From: Clostridia bacterium
GTDB lineage: Bacteria; Bacillota; Clostridia; Oscillospirales; CAG-272
NCBI GenBank assembly: GCA_017624905.1
Contig: JAGAMD010000014.1
Coordinates: forward strand, 1 to 57,121
DNA: 57,121 nucleotides
Direction: 5' to 3'
Position numbers and translations under genes: made by a program. Numbering within the stretch: the stretch's first letter is position 1; every line of letters starts with the position of its first letter. The notes below the pieces were generated by a model. That model saw nothing but the letters and a program-made list of their open reading frames with translations. It ran no database searches and had not been told where the DNA came from. Shown here piece by piece: positions 1-7,624 of the stretch.

Positions 1-264
1 AAGACAGGAATCAACCCTGACACACGCGCAAAAGATTTGACAGAAGATGAAATCGCGAAGCTTCGTGAGGAAATCGAAACAAATTACAAGGTAGAAGGTG
101 AACTTCGTCGTGAGGTTGCCCTCAACATTAAGCGTCTAGTTGAAATCAACTGCTATCGCGGTACTAGACATAGAAAAGGTCTTCCTGTAAGAGGACAAAG
201 AACAAAGACAAATGCAAGAACTCGTAAGGGTCCTGCAAAGACAATAGCTAACAAGAAGAAATAA
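1..264 (+). CDS. rpsM: 30S ribosomal protein S13, 5' end outside the window
   Basis: Reading frame 1 is open from the first base, so the start codon lies upstream; the visible part is the C-terminal 87 residues. S13 sits in the head of the small subunit and contacts tRNA and the 50S bridge. The diagnostic tail is visible: [18 protein letters not shown] followed by a lysine/arginine-rich end ([11 protein letters not shown]). An internal TTG at 37 is not a real start because homology continues upstream of it. It is followed 13 bases later by rpsK, as in other Firmicutes alpha operons. Confidence 0.97.
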   Translation, partial: KTGINPDTRAKDLTEDEIAKLREEIETNYKVEGELRREVALNIKRLVEINCYRGTRHRKGLPVRGQRTKTNARTRKGPAKTIANKKK

Positions 265-277
265 GGAGTGTAGCTAA

Positions 278-667
278 ATGGCAGAAAAGAGAGTAACTAA
301 AAAACGTCGTGAGCGCAAGAATATTGAAAAAGGCGCTGCACACATCTGCTCAACCTTCAATAACACAATAGTTACCATTACAGACGTTGCAGGAAACGCA
401 GTTTCTTGGGCATCTGCTGGTGAGCTTGGTTACAAGGGTTCCAGAAAATCTACACCATTTGCTGCACAAATGGCTGCTGAAGCTGCAGCTAAGGCCGCAA
501 TGGAACACGGCATGAAAACCGTTGAAGTTTATGTAAAGGGCCCAGGTCAGGGTCGTGAATCTGCAATTCGTGCGCTTTCTACAGCAGGACTACAAGTTAC
601 AATGATTAAAGATGTAACTCCAATCCCACACAATGGTTGCAGACCACCAAAACGCAGACGCGTTTAA
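278..667 (+). CDS. rpsK: 30S ribosomal protein S11
   Basis: 129 residues, normal length. S11 lines the platform of the 30S subunit near the mRNA exit. The middle and end are typical of the family: an [15 protein letters not shown] stretch near residue 21, [11 protein letters not shown] at about 54, and the terminal [15 protein letters not shown] motif. The ATG is preceded by AAGGAGTG with good spacing. It lies between rpsM and rpsD in the alpha operon, so it is almost certainly cotranscribed with both. Confidence 0.98.
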   Translation: MAEKRVTKKRRERKNIEKGAAHICSTFNNTIVTITDVAGNAVSWASAGELGYKGSRKSTPFAAQMAAEAAAKAAMEHGMKTVEVYVKGPGQGRESAIRALSTAGLQVTMIKDVTPIPHNGCRPPKRRRV

Positions 668-688
668 TCTAATAGGAGGAAACCAAAA

Positions 689-1309
689 ATGGCAAGATAT
701 ACAGGACCTTCATGCAAGCTTTGCCGTAGAGAGGGCACAAAGCTTTACCTTAAGGGTGAGCGTTGCCTATCCGACAAGTGTGCACTAAATAGAAGAACTT
801 CTGCTCCTGGACAACATGGTGCTGCAAAGAAGAAGATGACCGAATACGGTATGCAGCTTCGTGAAAAACAGAAGGCAAAAAGATATTATGGTGTTCTTGA
901 GAAGCAATTCAAGAACTACTATGTAAAGGCCGACAATCAAGAGGGTATCGCAGGTGAGAACCTACTCCGCCTACTTGAAAGAAGACTTGACAACGTAGTA
1001 TTCAGAATGGGACTTGCAAATAGCCACAAGGAAGCACGTCAGCTCGTACTTCACGGCCACTTTACACTAAATGGTCACAAGGCTAACATTCCATCAATAC
1101 TTGTTAAGGTTGGCGATGTTGTTGCTGTTAAGGAAACAGAATCAACAAAAATTAAAGAGCTAGTTGAAGCTATGGGCGATAAGATCGCACCAAAGTGGCT
1201 TGAAATCGACAAGAACGCAGGCGTTGCAAAAGTAATCGCTATGCCTGAGCGTGACGATATCGACTTCGAATTCAACGAGCAGCTCATCATCGAGCTTTAC
1301 TCAAAATAA
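689..1309 (+). CDS. rpsD: 30S ribosomal protein S4, zinc-binding form
   Basis: 206 residues. S4 is a primary 16S rRNA binding protein and starts 30S assembly. The N-terminus has four cysteines (C9, C12, C26, C31) spaced as in the zinc-binding form of S4; zinc-independent paralogues lack them. The S4 RNA-binding domain follows at about residues 95-155 ([15 protein letters not shown] and the [13 protein letters not shown] region). The ribosome site AGGAGG is 10 bases before the ATG. Its position between rpsK and rpoA is the normal Firmicutes order. Confidence 0.98.
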   Translation: MARYTGPSCKLCRREGTKLYLKGERCLSDKCALNRRTSAPGQHGAAKKKMTEYGMQLREKQKAKRYYGVLEKQFKNYYVKADNQEGIAGENLLRLLERRLDNVVFRMGLANSHKEARQLVLHGHFTLNGHKANIPSILVKVGDVVAVKETESTKIKELVEAMGDKIAPKWLEIDKNAGVAKVIAMPERDDIDFEFNEQLIIELYSK

Positions 1310-1326
1310 TAACTCTTTGTCGACTG

Positions 1327-1370
1327 TACGCCTCCATAATTGGAGGTGTAGAGCTCGCACGCAGAGTGCG
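1327..1370 (+). promoter_or_regulatory. Two tandem hairpins in the rpsD-rpoA gap
   Basis: The 162-base gap between rpsD and rpoA holds two clear stem-loops. The first pairs 1327-1336 with 1341-1350 (core CCTCCA-TAAT-TGGAGG, ten pairs with one G-U). The second pairs 1355-1360 with 1366-1371 (TCGCAC/GTGCGA). Neither is followed by a U-run, so they are not simple terminators. A GGAGGTG in the first stem resembles a ribosome site but no gene follows it. Possible roles are transcript processing, stability or r-protein feedback; this is inference. Confidence 0.5.
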
Positions 1371-1471
1371 AATAAGCAGTTGACATCAATGTTATGTAAC
1401 ACACAAAATCCCCGCTATGGGAAACAAAGACCAATTGCATATATATTGAAATATAGGAGGGTTATTTAATT

Positions 1472-2443
1472 ATGATGATAGAAATCGAAAAGCCTAATAT
1501 AGCAATCGTTAGCGAAAGCGAAGACGGTAAAAAGGGAAAATTCGTTGTAGAACCTCTCGAAAGAGGCTTTGGTACAACTCTTGGTAACTCACTAAGACGT
1601 GTACTTTTAAGCTCACTTCCAGGATACGCAGTATCATCAATCAAGATTGACGGTGTATTACACGAAATGTCAAGCCTTGAGGGTGTAACTGAGGATATTA
1701 CTGAAATTGTACTTAATGTAAAGGGCATCGTATCAAAGATACACGGTCAAGACACTGTTAAAACAGTATGCATTGACAAGGTTGGTCCATGCGAAATTAC
1801 AGCAGGAGACATAACACCGGATGCAGATCTTGAAATTTTCAATCCGGAGCTTCACATCGCTACACTAGGCGAGGGTACTCGTTTCTATATGGAGCTTACA
1901 TTTGAGCGTGGTCGTGGTTACGTTTCACAAGAAAAGAACAAGAATGACCACATAAAGAGCCAATTGCCAATAGCTATTGGAACAATCTTTACAGACTCAA
2001 TCTACACACCTGTGTACAATGTTAGCTACAATGTAGAAAACACAAGAGTAGGAAGCATTGCCGATTATGATAAATTGACAGTAGAAGTAGAGACAAACGG
2101 CACCATCAGGGCAACAGATGCAATTTCACTTGCAGCCAAGATACTCAACGATCATTTCACATTGTTTGTTGATCTCTCAGAAGAGGCAAGAAACGCTGAA
2201 ACAATGGTTGAACGTGAAGAAACCAAGAAAGAAAAATATCTTGAGATGACCATTGAGGAGCTTGACTTGTCTGTACGTAGCTTCAACTGCTTGAAGCGTG
2301 CAGGCATAGATACCGTAGAAGACCTAATCAATCGTACAGAGGACGATATGATTAAGTTTAAGAACCTCGGTAAGAAATCCCTCGATGAAGTTAAGAATAA
2401 ACTAGATTCACTTGGTCTATCTCTTCGCAAGGAAGAAGACTAA
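1472..2443 (+). CDS. rpoA: DNA-directed RNA polymerase subunit alpha
   Basis: 323 residues, a normal length. Alpha dimerises to nucleate RNA polymerase assembly; its C-terminal domain contacts UP elements and activators. The N-terminal domain covers about residues 1-235 ([28 protein letters not shown] near 24-51). The C-terminal domain covers about 255-315, with the helix-hairpin-helix [19 protein letters not shown] and [10 protein letters not shown]. The ATG at 1472 follows AGGAGGG at 1453-1459; a second ATG three bases later is a possible alternative. The gene is part of the alpha operon. Confidence 0.98.
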   Translation: MMIEIEKPNIAIVSESEDGKKGKFVVEPLERGFGTTLGNSLRRVLLSSLPGYAVSSIKIDGVLHEMSSLEGVTEDITEIVLNVKGIVSKIHGQDTVKTVCIDKVGPCEITAGDITPDADLEIFNPELHIATLGEGTRFYMELTFERGRGYVSQEKNKNDHIKSQLPIAIGTIFTDSIYTPVYNVSYNVENTRVGSIADYDKLTVEVETNGTIRATDAISLAAKILNDHFTLFVDLSEEARNAETMVEREETKKEKYLEMTIEELDLSVRSFNCLKRAGIDTVEDLINRTEDDMIKFKNLGKKSLDEVKNKLDSLGLSLRKEED

Positions 2444-2521
2444 TTAAGAATCTATAGGCTTATAAAATGTTACAAGTAAGCTTGTAACAACAGGAATAAA
2501 TCGGCAAAGGAGGACAAATCA

Positions 2522-2866
2522 ATGCCAGGAACAAGAAAGCTCGGCAGAACAACTGACCACAGAACAGCTATGCTCCGTGGAATGGTAACATTGCTACTTG
2601 AAAAGGGCTCAATCGAGACAACACTTTCAAGAGCAAAGGAACTTCGTTGTGTTGCTGATAAAATGATTACACTCGGTAAGAAGAATACACTTGCTGCTCG
2701 CAGAGAGGCACTTGCTTACATCACAAAGGAAGATGTAGTTAAGAAGCTCTTTGATGTAATAGCTCCAAAATATGCTGATAGAGTAGGTGGCTATACACAA
2801 GTATACAAGCTCGGTCCAAGACGTGGAGATGCTGCAGAGATGGCTCTCATTAAGCTTGTTGACTAA
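2522..2866 (+). CDS. rplQ: 50S ribosomal protein L17
   Basis: 114 residues, the short bacterial form. L17 is a late-assembling protein near the peptide exit tunnel. Recognised by the start [20 protein letters not shown] and the end [20 protein letters not shown]. The ribosome site AAAGGAGG precedes the ATG by nine bases. It is the last gene of the operon and is followed after 18 bases by a strong terminator. Confidence 0.98.
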   Translation: MPGTRKLGRTTDHRTAMLRGMVTLLLEKGSIETTLSRAKELRCVADKMITLGKKNTLAARREALAYITKEDVVKKLFDVIAPKYADRVGGYTQVYKLGPRRGDAAEMALIKLVD

Positions 2867-2884
2867 TTTTATCGACAAATATAA

Positions 2885-2914
2885 AAACCATCGGCTTATG
2901 TCGATGGTTTTTTA
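2885..2914 (+). terminator. Rho-independent terminator of the ribosomal operon
   Basis: AAACCATCG at 2885-2893 pairs with CGATGGTTT at 2902-2910 around an eight-base loop, followed by a run of T. Confidence 0.93.
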
Positions 2915-3072
2915 CTTAAATGATTTATTTTCATACTGTTTGCTAAATATGAACATATGAGCATAATATAATATTAATAAAAATCCTGATGATTTTAAAA
3001 AGAAAAATCAGACAATGTACAATTATAAAATTAAATATACCATTTATCTTGTGTTTTATACACAAAAACGCC

Positions 3073-3102
3073 TCAATATGTCGAATTTTTGACAAAAAAG
3101 AG
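3073..3102 (+). promoter_or_regulatory. Upstream element with a Spo0A-box-like TGTCGAA
   Basis: The long gap 2915-3210 is AT-rich and without genes. Near its end lies TCAATATGTCG at 3073-3083, then a T-run and A-run. The same TCAATATGTCG word followed by T-run, G and A-run recurs at 3690-3717 upstream of the next gene. In the first copy 3079-3085 reads TGTCGAA, the consensus half-site for Spo0A; in the second copy it is TGTCGTG. The repetition suggests a common upstream control site for the first two membrane genes. Binding by Spo0A is only a guess. Confidence 0.4.
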
Positions 3103-3123
3103 GAAATTATTTTCTTCAAAGTG

Positions 3124-3182
3124 TTGACATTATCAAACTTTGGTGATATACTAATAATGGTTATTTAGATACTAAATAATCA
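3124..3182 (+). promoter_or_regulatory. Sigma-A promoter and 5' hairpin of the first small membrane gene
   Basis: TTGACA at 3124-3129, 17-base spacer, TATACT at 3147-3152. The expected start of transcription, about 3159, coincides with a stem-loop: 3158-3168 pairs with 3172-3182 (core TTATTTAG-ATA-CTAAATAA). The RNA would therefore begin with a hairpin, which in Firmicutes often stabilises mRNA; as DNA it is also operator-like. Confidence 0.85.
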
Positions 3183-3210
3183 ATTTTATTTTGAAGAAAG
3201 GAAAAACATT

Positions 3211-3528
3211 ATGCAAAAGGCTTACAACATTCTAAGCAAGATCGCTAAGATCGTTAACATGATTAACCATATCATGCACGCTGTATTCTTCTGGCTAATT
3301 GTTCCAATCGGTGGTATCATCGTTACAAACATTCTTAAGAAGCAATACAAGAATGGTCAAGTTCCAACACTTGTTCCAGCTATCTTAAGCATCATCTTAG
3401 CTCCAAACCCATTCTTTGCTCTTGGTGTAATCGCAGGTGGTCTTTCAATCGCTTGTGCTATCATCGGCAAGAAGCTTCCAGCTCCAGCTGAGGCTGAGGA
3501 AGAGTATGTAGAGGAAATCGCTGAGTAA
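3211..3528 (+). CDS. Small membrane protein, family member 1, acidic tail
   Basis: 105 residues, not recognised as a named family. Two hydrophobic segments at about residues 22-42 (HAVFFWLIVPIGGIIVTNIL) and 55-86, then a short basic patch (IIGKKLPAP) and an acidic tail rich in Glu with a YVEEIAE end. Between the segments lies KKQYKNGQVPT, which aligns with the KxxKxKPS loop of members 2, 4 and 5. A good ribosome site (AAGAAAGGAAA) precedes the ATG. It has its own strong promoter and terminator, so it is made alone and probably abundantly. Function unknown. Confidence 0.8.
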   Translation: MQKAYNILSKIAKIVNMINHIMHAVFFWLIVPIGGIIVTNILKKQYKNGQVPTLVPAILSIILAPNPFFALGVIAGGLSIACAIIGKKLPAPAEAEEEYVEEIAE

Positions 3529-3558
3529 TTTAGCTACATAACGTTTTTAAAATAAATT

Positions 3559-3591
3559 GGGCTACACCCCGGGGTGCTTAGCCCTTTTTAT
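3559..3591 (+). terminator. Terminator after membrane gene 1
   Basis: GGGCTA at 3559-3564 pairs with TAGCCC at 3579-3584, with inner CACCCC/GGGGTG pairing, followed by a T-run. Confidence 0.9.
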
Positions 3592-3730
3592 TTTTTCTTT
3601 TTTGAAAAAACAAGGTTCTGCGATTTTAAGAAGGATTATTTTATATGTCCTTGCTCACTCTATATAGTGCTAAAAACCTCACATTTATGTCAATATGTCG
3701 TGTTTTTTGCAAAAAATATAAAATAAATAG

Positions 3731-3786
3731 TTGACAAATTAATTATTAGGTGATAAAATTATATTGGTTATTTATTTGATAATCAA
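3731..3786 (+). promoter_or_regulatory. Sigma-A promoter and 5' hairpin of membrane gene 2
   Basis: TTGACA at 3731-3736, 17-base spacer, TAAAAT at 3754-3759. As in gene 1 a stem-loop lies where the RNA should begin: TTGGTTAT at 3764-3771 pairs with ATAATCAA at 3779-3786. The flanks TGGTTAT and ATAATCA and the following TTTTGAAGAAAGGAAA are shared with gene 1, so this leader is a duplicate of the gene 1 leader. Confidence 0.85.
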
Positions 3787-3811
3787 ATTATTTTGAAGAA
3801 AGGAAACTATT

Positions 3812-4147
3812 ATGAAGAAGGCAGTTAAAATTTTAGGCATTGTAGCTCTAGTTCTTTCTATCCTAGGAACAATTACTGGTACATTTGGACAACTTCCAGT
3901 AATCGGTTGGCTCTTTGGTATTTACAGCTTAATCGTTGGTATCATCTCCATCATTAAGTGTGCAAAGAAGAAGCCATCAATCGTTCTTGGTGTATTCGCT
4001 TGCCTATCATTCCCACACCTTTTTGCTTGTGGCGTTCTTATGATTGTTATTTCAATCCTTAACAAGAAGATCGCAGCTAAAGAGGCAACTGAAGAGGTTG
4101 TAGAGGAAGAATATGCTGAAGAAGAGTACGTAGAGTACGCTGAATAA
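3812..4147 (+). CDS. Small membrane protein, family member 2, acidic tail
   Basis: 111 residues with three or four hydrophobic segments (about 7-24, 31-49, 57-85). The loop KCAKKKPSIVLGV near residue 50 is the family signature. The tail is strongly acidic and tyrosine-containing (EEEYAEEEYVEYAE), like the tail of member 1. It has its own promoter, terminator and ribosome site (GAAGAAAGGAAA). No named domain recognised. A tail of this kind facing the cytoplasm could bind a basic partner, but that is speculation. Confidence 0.8.
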   Translation: MKKAVKILGIVALVLSILGTITGTFGQLPVIGWLFGIYSLIVGIISIIKCAKKKPSIVLGVFACLSFPHLFACGVLMIVISILNKKIAAKEATEEVVEEEYAEEEYVEYAE

Positions 4148-4172
4148 TTCGCTACATAATATTTAGATAAGG

Positions 4173-4199
4173 GAGCTAACGAATTGTTAGCTCTTTTAT
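4173..4199 (+). terminator. Terminator after membrane gene 2
   Basis: GAGCTAAC at 4173-4180 pairs perfectly with GTTAGCTC at 4186-4193 around GAATT, followed by T-rich sequence. Confidence 0.92.
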
Positions 4200-4225
4200 T
4201 ATGTAATATAAAATTAAAAGATTAG

Positions 4226-4254
4226 TTGACAAAACGAAAAGTATGTGATATACT
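4226..4254 (+). promoter_or_regulatory. Sigma-A promoter of membrane gene 3
   Basis: TTGACA at 4226-4231, 17-base spacer, TATACT at 4249-4254: near-perfect consensus, with the ATG 34 bases downstream of the -10. Confidence 0.9.
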
Positions 4255-4287
4255 TGTAATACAAAACTTTTGAAAGGATTTATAATA

Positions 4288-4695
4288 ATGAAGATAGCAT
4301 TAACAGTAATGAAATGGGTGGGCTTCGGCTTGTCAATTATGGCAATTTTCGGTGTTTTCCCAATGGGCTTACCACTTATTCCGGTTTGTGGATTAGGTTT
4401 ATTTGTTTGGATTTACGGAACTATTGTAAATGCAATTTCAATCAAAAAGCACTTAAAACAACAATATTCAATCAAAACAGGTGTTCTTCAAATAATTTCA
4501 ATCGCCGGTCTTGTTCCGGGTGTAATTATGATAGTTGCAACATGCCTAAACAAAAAGCAACTTGAAAAGGAATATGAAGAGGCTGAAAAGTTCTTTGAAT
4601 CAGCAATTGACGAAATAGAGCCTGTATCAGACGAGGTACAACAGGTTGTTGAAGCAGTAGCTGAAGATGTTGAAAAAACAGTAGATTCTCTATAA
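4288..4695 (+). CDS. Small membrane protein, family member 3, long acidic tail
   Basis: 135 residues from the ATG at 4288; an upstream in-frame TTG at 4270 lies before the ribosome site GAAAGGA and is not used. Three hydrophobic segments (about 7-22, 26-47, 66-86). The loop KKHLKQQYSIKTGV corresponds to the KxKPSIxxGV signature of the relatives but is diverged. The tail of about 45 residues is acidic and predicted helical (EKEYEEAEKFFESAIDEI). Own promoter and terminator. Function unknown. Confidence 0.78.
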   Translation: MKIALTVMKWVGFGLSIMAIFGVFPMGLPLIPVCGLGLFVWIYGTIVNAISIKKHLKQQYSIKTGVLQIISIAGLVPGVIMIVATCLNKKQLEKEYEEAEKFFESAIDEIEPVSDEVQQVVEAVAEDVEKTVDSL

Positions 4696-4700
4696 TACAT

Positions 4701-4731
4701 AAAACTAGCACATTAGTGCTAGTTTTTTTAT
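4701..4731 (+). terminator. Terminator after membrane gene 3
   Basis: AAAACTAGCAC at 4701-4711 pairs with GTGCTAGTTTT at 4716-4726 around ATTA, with a T-run. Confidence 0.93.
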
Positions 4732-4749
4732 TTTGTTGAGGCAAATTTG

Positions 4750-4778
4750 TTGACAATTATAATAAATAGTATTAAAAT
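4750..4778 (+). promoter_or_regulatory. Sigma-A promoter of membrane genes 4 and 5
   Basis: TTGACA at 4750-4755, 17-base spacer, TAAAAT at 4773-4778. Gene 5 has no promoter of its own visible, so this one should serve both. Confidence 0.88.
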
Positions 4779-4808
4779 ATAAGTAGTAATATAAAAGAGG
4801 TGATTTTG

Positions 4809-5192
4809 ATGAAAACAGCATCTAAGGTAACAAGATTTGTTGGTCTTGGTTTTTCAATTGCAACTCTTGCCGGTTGGGGATATTATGTAATCACAATCTT
4901 ACTTTCCGTTGCTAAGCTTTTGATAATTCCATTTTTGGGGATAATTGCACTCATCTTTGCGGGCTTTGGCTTACTAGTATCATTGGCACTAGCTACATAT
5001 CCCTTGATAGTGTCTATAATGGCTGTAAGCAGACTGTCAAAAAACAAGCCAAGCATTGGAATTGGCGTTATGATGATAACATCATCACTCTTTGCTGAAT
5101 CATTGCTTTTCTTTCCAATTACAGCAGGTGTATTAATAATTCTCAGTGCGGTATTTAGAAAAAGAGCAGAAGAAAAGAAAGAACAAAATTAA
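4809..5192 (+). CDS. Small membrane protein, family member 4
   Basis: 127 residues from the ATG at 4809, which follows AAAGAGGTG by seven bases; the in-frame GTG at 4800 is inside the ribosome site and is rejected as start. About four hydrophobic segments (near 12-32, 35-53, 55-76, 90-115). The family loop reads SRLSKNKPSIGIGV. The tail is short and basic to mixed (KRAEEKKEQN), unlike the acidic tails of members 1-3. Shares a transcript with member 5. Function unknown. Confidence 0.78.
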   Translation: MKTASKVTRFVGLGFSIATLAGWGYYVITILLSVAKLLIIPFLGIIALIFAGFGLLVSLALATYPLIVSIMAVSRLSKNKPSIGIGVMMITSSLFAESLLFFPITAGVLIILSAVFRKRAEEKKEQN

Positions 5193-5221
5193 TAATAAAT
5201 TTATGTAAAGGAGAAAAAACT

Positions 5222-5572
5222 ATGCAAAACATTTCTAAAAGATTAAATCGTATAGCTACAATTCTTATTGCTGTTGCTATGGGCTTATTTGTGGTTGACT
5301 TTGTAAGAACTATACCACTCTTCATTATTCCAATTATAGGATGGATTGTTGCGATTATAATGTTGCCTTCATATGCTTTTATAGTTGCTGTTGGTATCAT
5401 CGCACTTGTGAAATCAATTAAGAATAAGCCAAGTGTAGTAGTTGGAATTTTGACATGTGGAATAGCTGTTATTTTTGCTGGTTACATAGGCACAATTGCT
5501 TTGGTTGCCGGTGTTTTAACAATAATTAGTGCTGTTGTTAAAAAATCTGCAGTTGAAGAGACCTTAGACTAA
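5222..5572 (+). CDS. Small membrane protein, family member 5
   Basis: 116 residues with about four hydrophobic segments (near 11-30, 32-49, 50-65, 73-105). The loop KSIKNKPSVVVGI is the clearest copy of the family signature after members 2 and 4. Its tail is short (KKSAVEETLD). The ATG follows AAAGGAGAAAAAACT. It lies 29 bases after member 4 and ends at a bidirectional terminator shared with pfkA. Function unknown. Confidence 0.78.
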   Translation: MQNISKRLNRIATILIAVAMGLFVVDFVRTIPLFIIPIIGWIVAIIMLPSYAFIVAVGIIALVKSIKNKPSVVVGILTCGIAVIFAGYIGTIALVAGVLTIISAVVKKSAVEETLD

Positions 5573-5582
5573 TAAACAAAAT

Positions 5583-5614
5583 AAAAAGTGCTCTGCTTTT
5601 ACAGAGCACTTTTT
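5583..5614. terminator. Bidirectional terminator between membrane gene 5 and pfkA
   Basis: AAAAAGTGCTCTG at 5583-5595 pairs with CAGAGCACTTTTT at 5602-5614 around CTTTTA; T-runs on both strands fit the convergent genes. Confidence 0.93.
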
Positions 5615-5624
5615 GTTTTGCATT

Positions 5625-6692
5625 TTATCTGTTAACACCATTGATTACTTCATACATATCTACAAAGTAGTCGTGTCTTTCCTTACAAATAGCCTTCATT
5701 TCAGCAAGCTGCTTGTCAGTAAAGCCCTCAAGGTCGTCTTCCTTTAGCTTGTTCTTATACATTCTGTCAAGAATGAGAGCAAACTTGATTTCAATAGGAA
5801 CAATTTGGTCGTGTCTTGAACAAATAACAACATCGCTAACACCCTTAAGTAGTAGCTCAACAGCCTTGTAGCCAGACTTTAAAGCAAGATTTCTGTCTAC
5901 AAGAGTAGGAATACCACCGCGAACAATGTGAGCAGGACGAACAAATCTTGTTTCAATGCCTGTTCTTTCCTCGATTTCCTTAACAAGACCTTCGCTAAAT
6001 GCAGCACCAAGACCTTCAGCAACTACAACGATAAAGCTACGTCTACCGTCAGCCCTTGCCTCATTCATCCTCTTAAACAGTGATTCTTTATCGAATGGTA
6101 TTTCTTGTACAGCAACACCAATTGCACCTAAAGCAAGACCTGTTTCAATAGCGATATAACCGGCATTTCTGCCCATAACCTCAATTACATTGCAACGTGC
6201 GTGAGATTCGCATGTATCACGAAGAGCATCGCCCATTGTAAGCACAGAGTTCATAGCTGTGTCGTAGCCAACTGTGATGTCGGATGCAGTAATATCATTA
6301 TCGATAGTACCGGTAACACCGATACAAGGGATACCTCTTATGCTAAGGTCGGTTGCACCTCTAAATGTACCGTCGCCACCAATAGCAACGATTCCATCAA
6401 TGTTGTGCTTTTTACATGTAGCGATAGCCTTTTGCATACCGGCTTCAGTCTTAAACTCGTCGCAACGGTCAGAGTAGAGGAATGTGCCACCGTGAGAAAC
6501 GATACCGGCAACATCATTTTTTGTTAAAGGACGGATTTTGTCATTGATAAGTCCGGAATAACCACCAATGATACCAACAACCTCAACTCCCTTGTCGATT
6601 GCTGCACAAGTAACACTTTTGATAACACAGTTCATACCCGGTGCATCACCGCCGGATGTTAAAATACCAATTTTTCTAAATTTAGTTTCCAT
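5625..6692 (-). CDS. pfkA: ATP-dependent 6-phosphofructokinase
   Basis: 355 residues, cytoplasmic. Phosphorylates fructose 6-phosphate to fructose 1,6-bisphosphate, the committed step of glycolysis. The nucleotide loop GGDAPGMN is at about 14-21; GGDGT at 105-109 and TGTIDND at 127-133 carry glycine at both positions that mark ATP users (PPi users have Asp and Lys). MGRNAGYIA follows. The start has AGGAGC upstream. Transcribed alone from TTGATT-N17-TAAAAT. A second PFK of the PPi type lies at 29053, so the genome keeps both kinds. Confidence 0.96.
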   Translation of the reverse strand: METKFRKIGILTSGGDAPGMNCVIKSVTCAAIDKGVEVVGIIGGYSGLINDKIRPLTKNDVAGIVSHGGTFLYSDRCDEFKTEAGMQKAIATCKKHNIDGIVAIGGDGTFRGATDLSIRGIPCIGVTGTIDNDITASDITVGYDTAMNSVLTMGDALRDTCESHARCNVIEVMGRNAGYIAIETGLALGAIGVAVQEIPFDKESLFKRMNEARADGRRSFIVVVAEGLGAAFSEGLVKEIEERTGIETRFVRPAHIVRGGIPTLVDRNLALKSGYKAVELLLKGVSDVVICSRHDQIVPIEIKFALILDRMYKNKLKEDDLEGFTDKQLAEMKAICKERHDYFVDMYEVINGVNR

Positions 6693-6733
6693 TTTAAAGC
6701 TCCTGAATTTTAAACGAAAAATTTATCCTAGTT

Positions 6734-6762
6734 ATTTTAACATAATATATATTTAAAATCAA
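6734..6762 (-). promoter_or_regulatory. Sigma-A promoter of pfkA
   Basis: On the minus strand TTGATT (6757-6762), 17-base spacer, TAAAAT (6734-6739). Confidence 0.75.
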
Positions 6763-6802
6763 TAGTTTTAGATAAAATTTCCATATAATTAAAATCTATT
6801 TT

Positions 6803-6831
6803 GAATAGTATTCTCCGTTGTGGCAAATAAT
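6803..6831 (+). promoter_or_regulatory. Candidate forespore sigma-F promoter of spoIIR
   Basis: GAATA at 6803-6807, 14-base spacer, GGCAAATAAT at 6822-6831, close to the sigma-F pattern (GyATA, about 15 bases, GGnnAnAnTw). spoIIR is sigma-F controlled in Bacillus. The leader would be short, with GGAGGA at 6842-6847 as ribosome site. Confidence 0.45.
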
Positions 6832-6854
6832 AAACCAAATCGGAGGAAGAAAAA

Positions 6855-7454
6855 ATGAGAATAATTTCAACAATACTTATAAGCATAGCAACATTTTTTA
6901 CATTAAGCAGTGTAATTCCAACAAGTGAGGAATGCCAAATTTACAACTCCTGTGTTCGTCTGCACGTAATAGCCAATTCCGACACGGAAAAGGATCAAGA
7001 ATTAAAGCTGAAGGTTAGAGATAAGCTTCTTGAATATGTGGGAAAATATGAGGTGGAAAGCAAGGAAGAGGCCCTTTTAAAAATGCAAGAAGAGAGAAGT
7101 ACGCTTGAGGAAATAGCCCGTGAGACAATAAAAGAAAACGGCTATGACTATGACGTAAAGATAGAAATAGGACTTGAAGACTATCCAACAAAGAATTATG
7201 ATAATTTTTCATTGCCTGCGGGAGAATATACATCTGTAAGAGTAATAATAGGCGGTGGAGACGGGCAAAATTGGTGGTGCGTCTTATACCCACCACTTTG
7301 CACACAAGCAGCACTTAGCTATGATAAGGATGCGTGTATCGAGGTAGGATTAAGCTCAAATCAATATGACCTTATAACAGGTGCAAACGGCAAGTATAAG
7401 GTCAAATTTAAGATATTGGAGATGGCATCTGAGTTAGTGGGATTTGAATATTAA
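6855..7454 (+). CDS. spoIIR: Stage II sporulation protein R
   Basis: 199 residues. SpoIIR is made in the forespore, secreted into the intermembrane space and triggers SpoIIGA to process pro-sigma-E in the mother cell. An N-terminal hydrophobic signal (about 4-22) precedes the family block RLHVIANSDTEKDQELKLKV, and the C-terminal half has YPTKNYDNFSLPAGEY and NWWCVLYPPLC, all hallmarks of SpoIIR. The ATG follows CGGAGGAAGAAAAA. It stands alone between pfkA (divergent) and a terminator. Its presence shows the organism can probably sporulate. Confidence 0.95.
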   Translation: MRIISTILISIATFFTLSSVIPTSEECQIYNSCVRLHVIANSDTEKDQELKLKVRDKLLEYVGKYEVESKEEALLKMQEERSTLEEIARETIKENGYDYDVKIEIGLEDYPTKNYDNFSLPAGEYTSVRVIIGGGDGQNWWCVLYPPLCTQAALSYDKDACIEVGLSSNQYDLITGANGKYKVKFKILEMASELVGFEY

Positions 7455-7459
7455 AATTA

Positions 7460-7511
7460 GACACAGGGTGCAAGAAAACCACAAAAAACGCACACTGTGT
7501 CGCTTATTTTT
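7460..7511 (+). terminator. Terminator after spoIIR
   Basis: GACACAGGGTGC at 7460-7471 pairs with GCACACTGTGTC at 7490-7501 (one mismatch) across an 18-base loop; T-rich sequence follows. Confidence 0.75.
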
Positions 7512-7554
7512 TGCAATTGATAGGCACTATTAAGCATATAAAACCAAAATTCAC

Positions 7555-7583
7555 TTGAAATATTTATAAAAAAGTAGTAAAAT
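7555..7583 (+). promoter_or_regulatory. Sigma-A promoter of the DUF5685 gene
   Basis: TTGAAA at 7555-7560, 17-base spacer, TAAAAT at 7578-7583. Confidence 0.75.
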
Positions 7584-7624
7584 ATATAAGTAGTCGTTTA
7601 ATCCATAAAAAAGGAGGAGAAAAT

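Noticed and set aside
1376-1471. Internal promoter before rpoA (TTGACA at 1380)
   Set aside because: No acceptable -10 is found at 16-18 bases; the match is probably chance.
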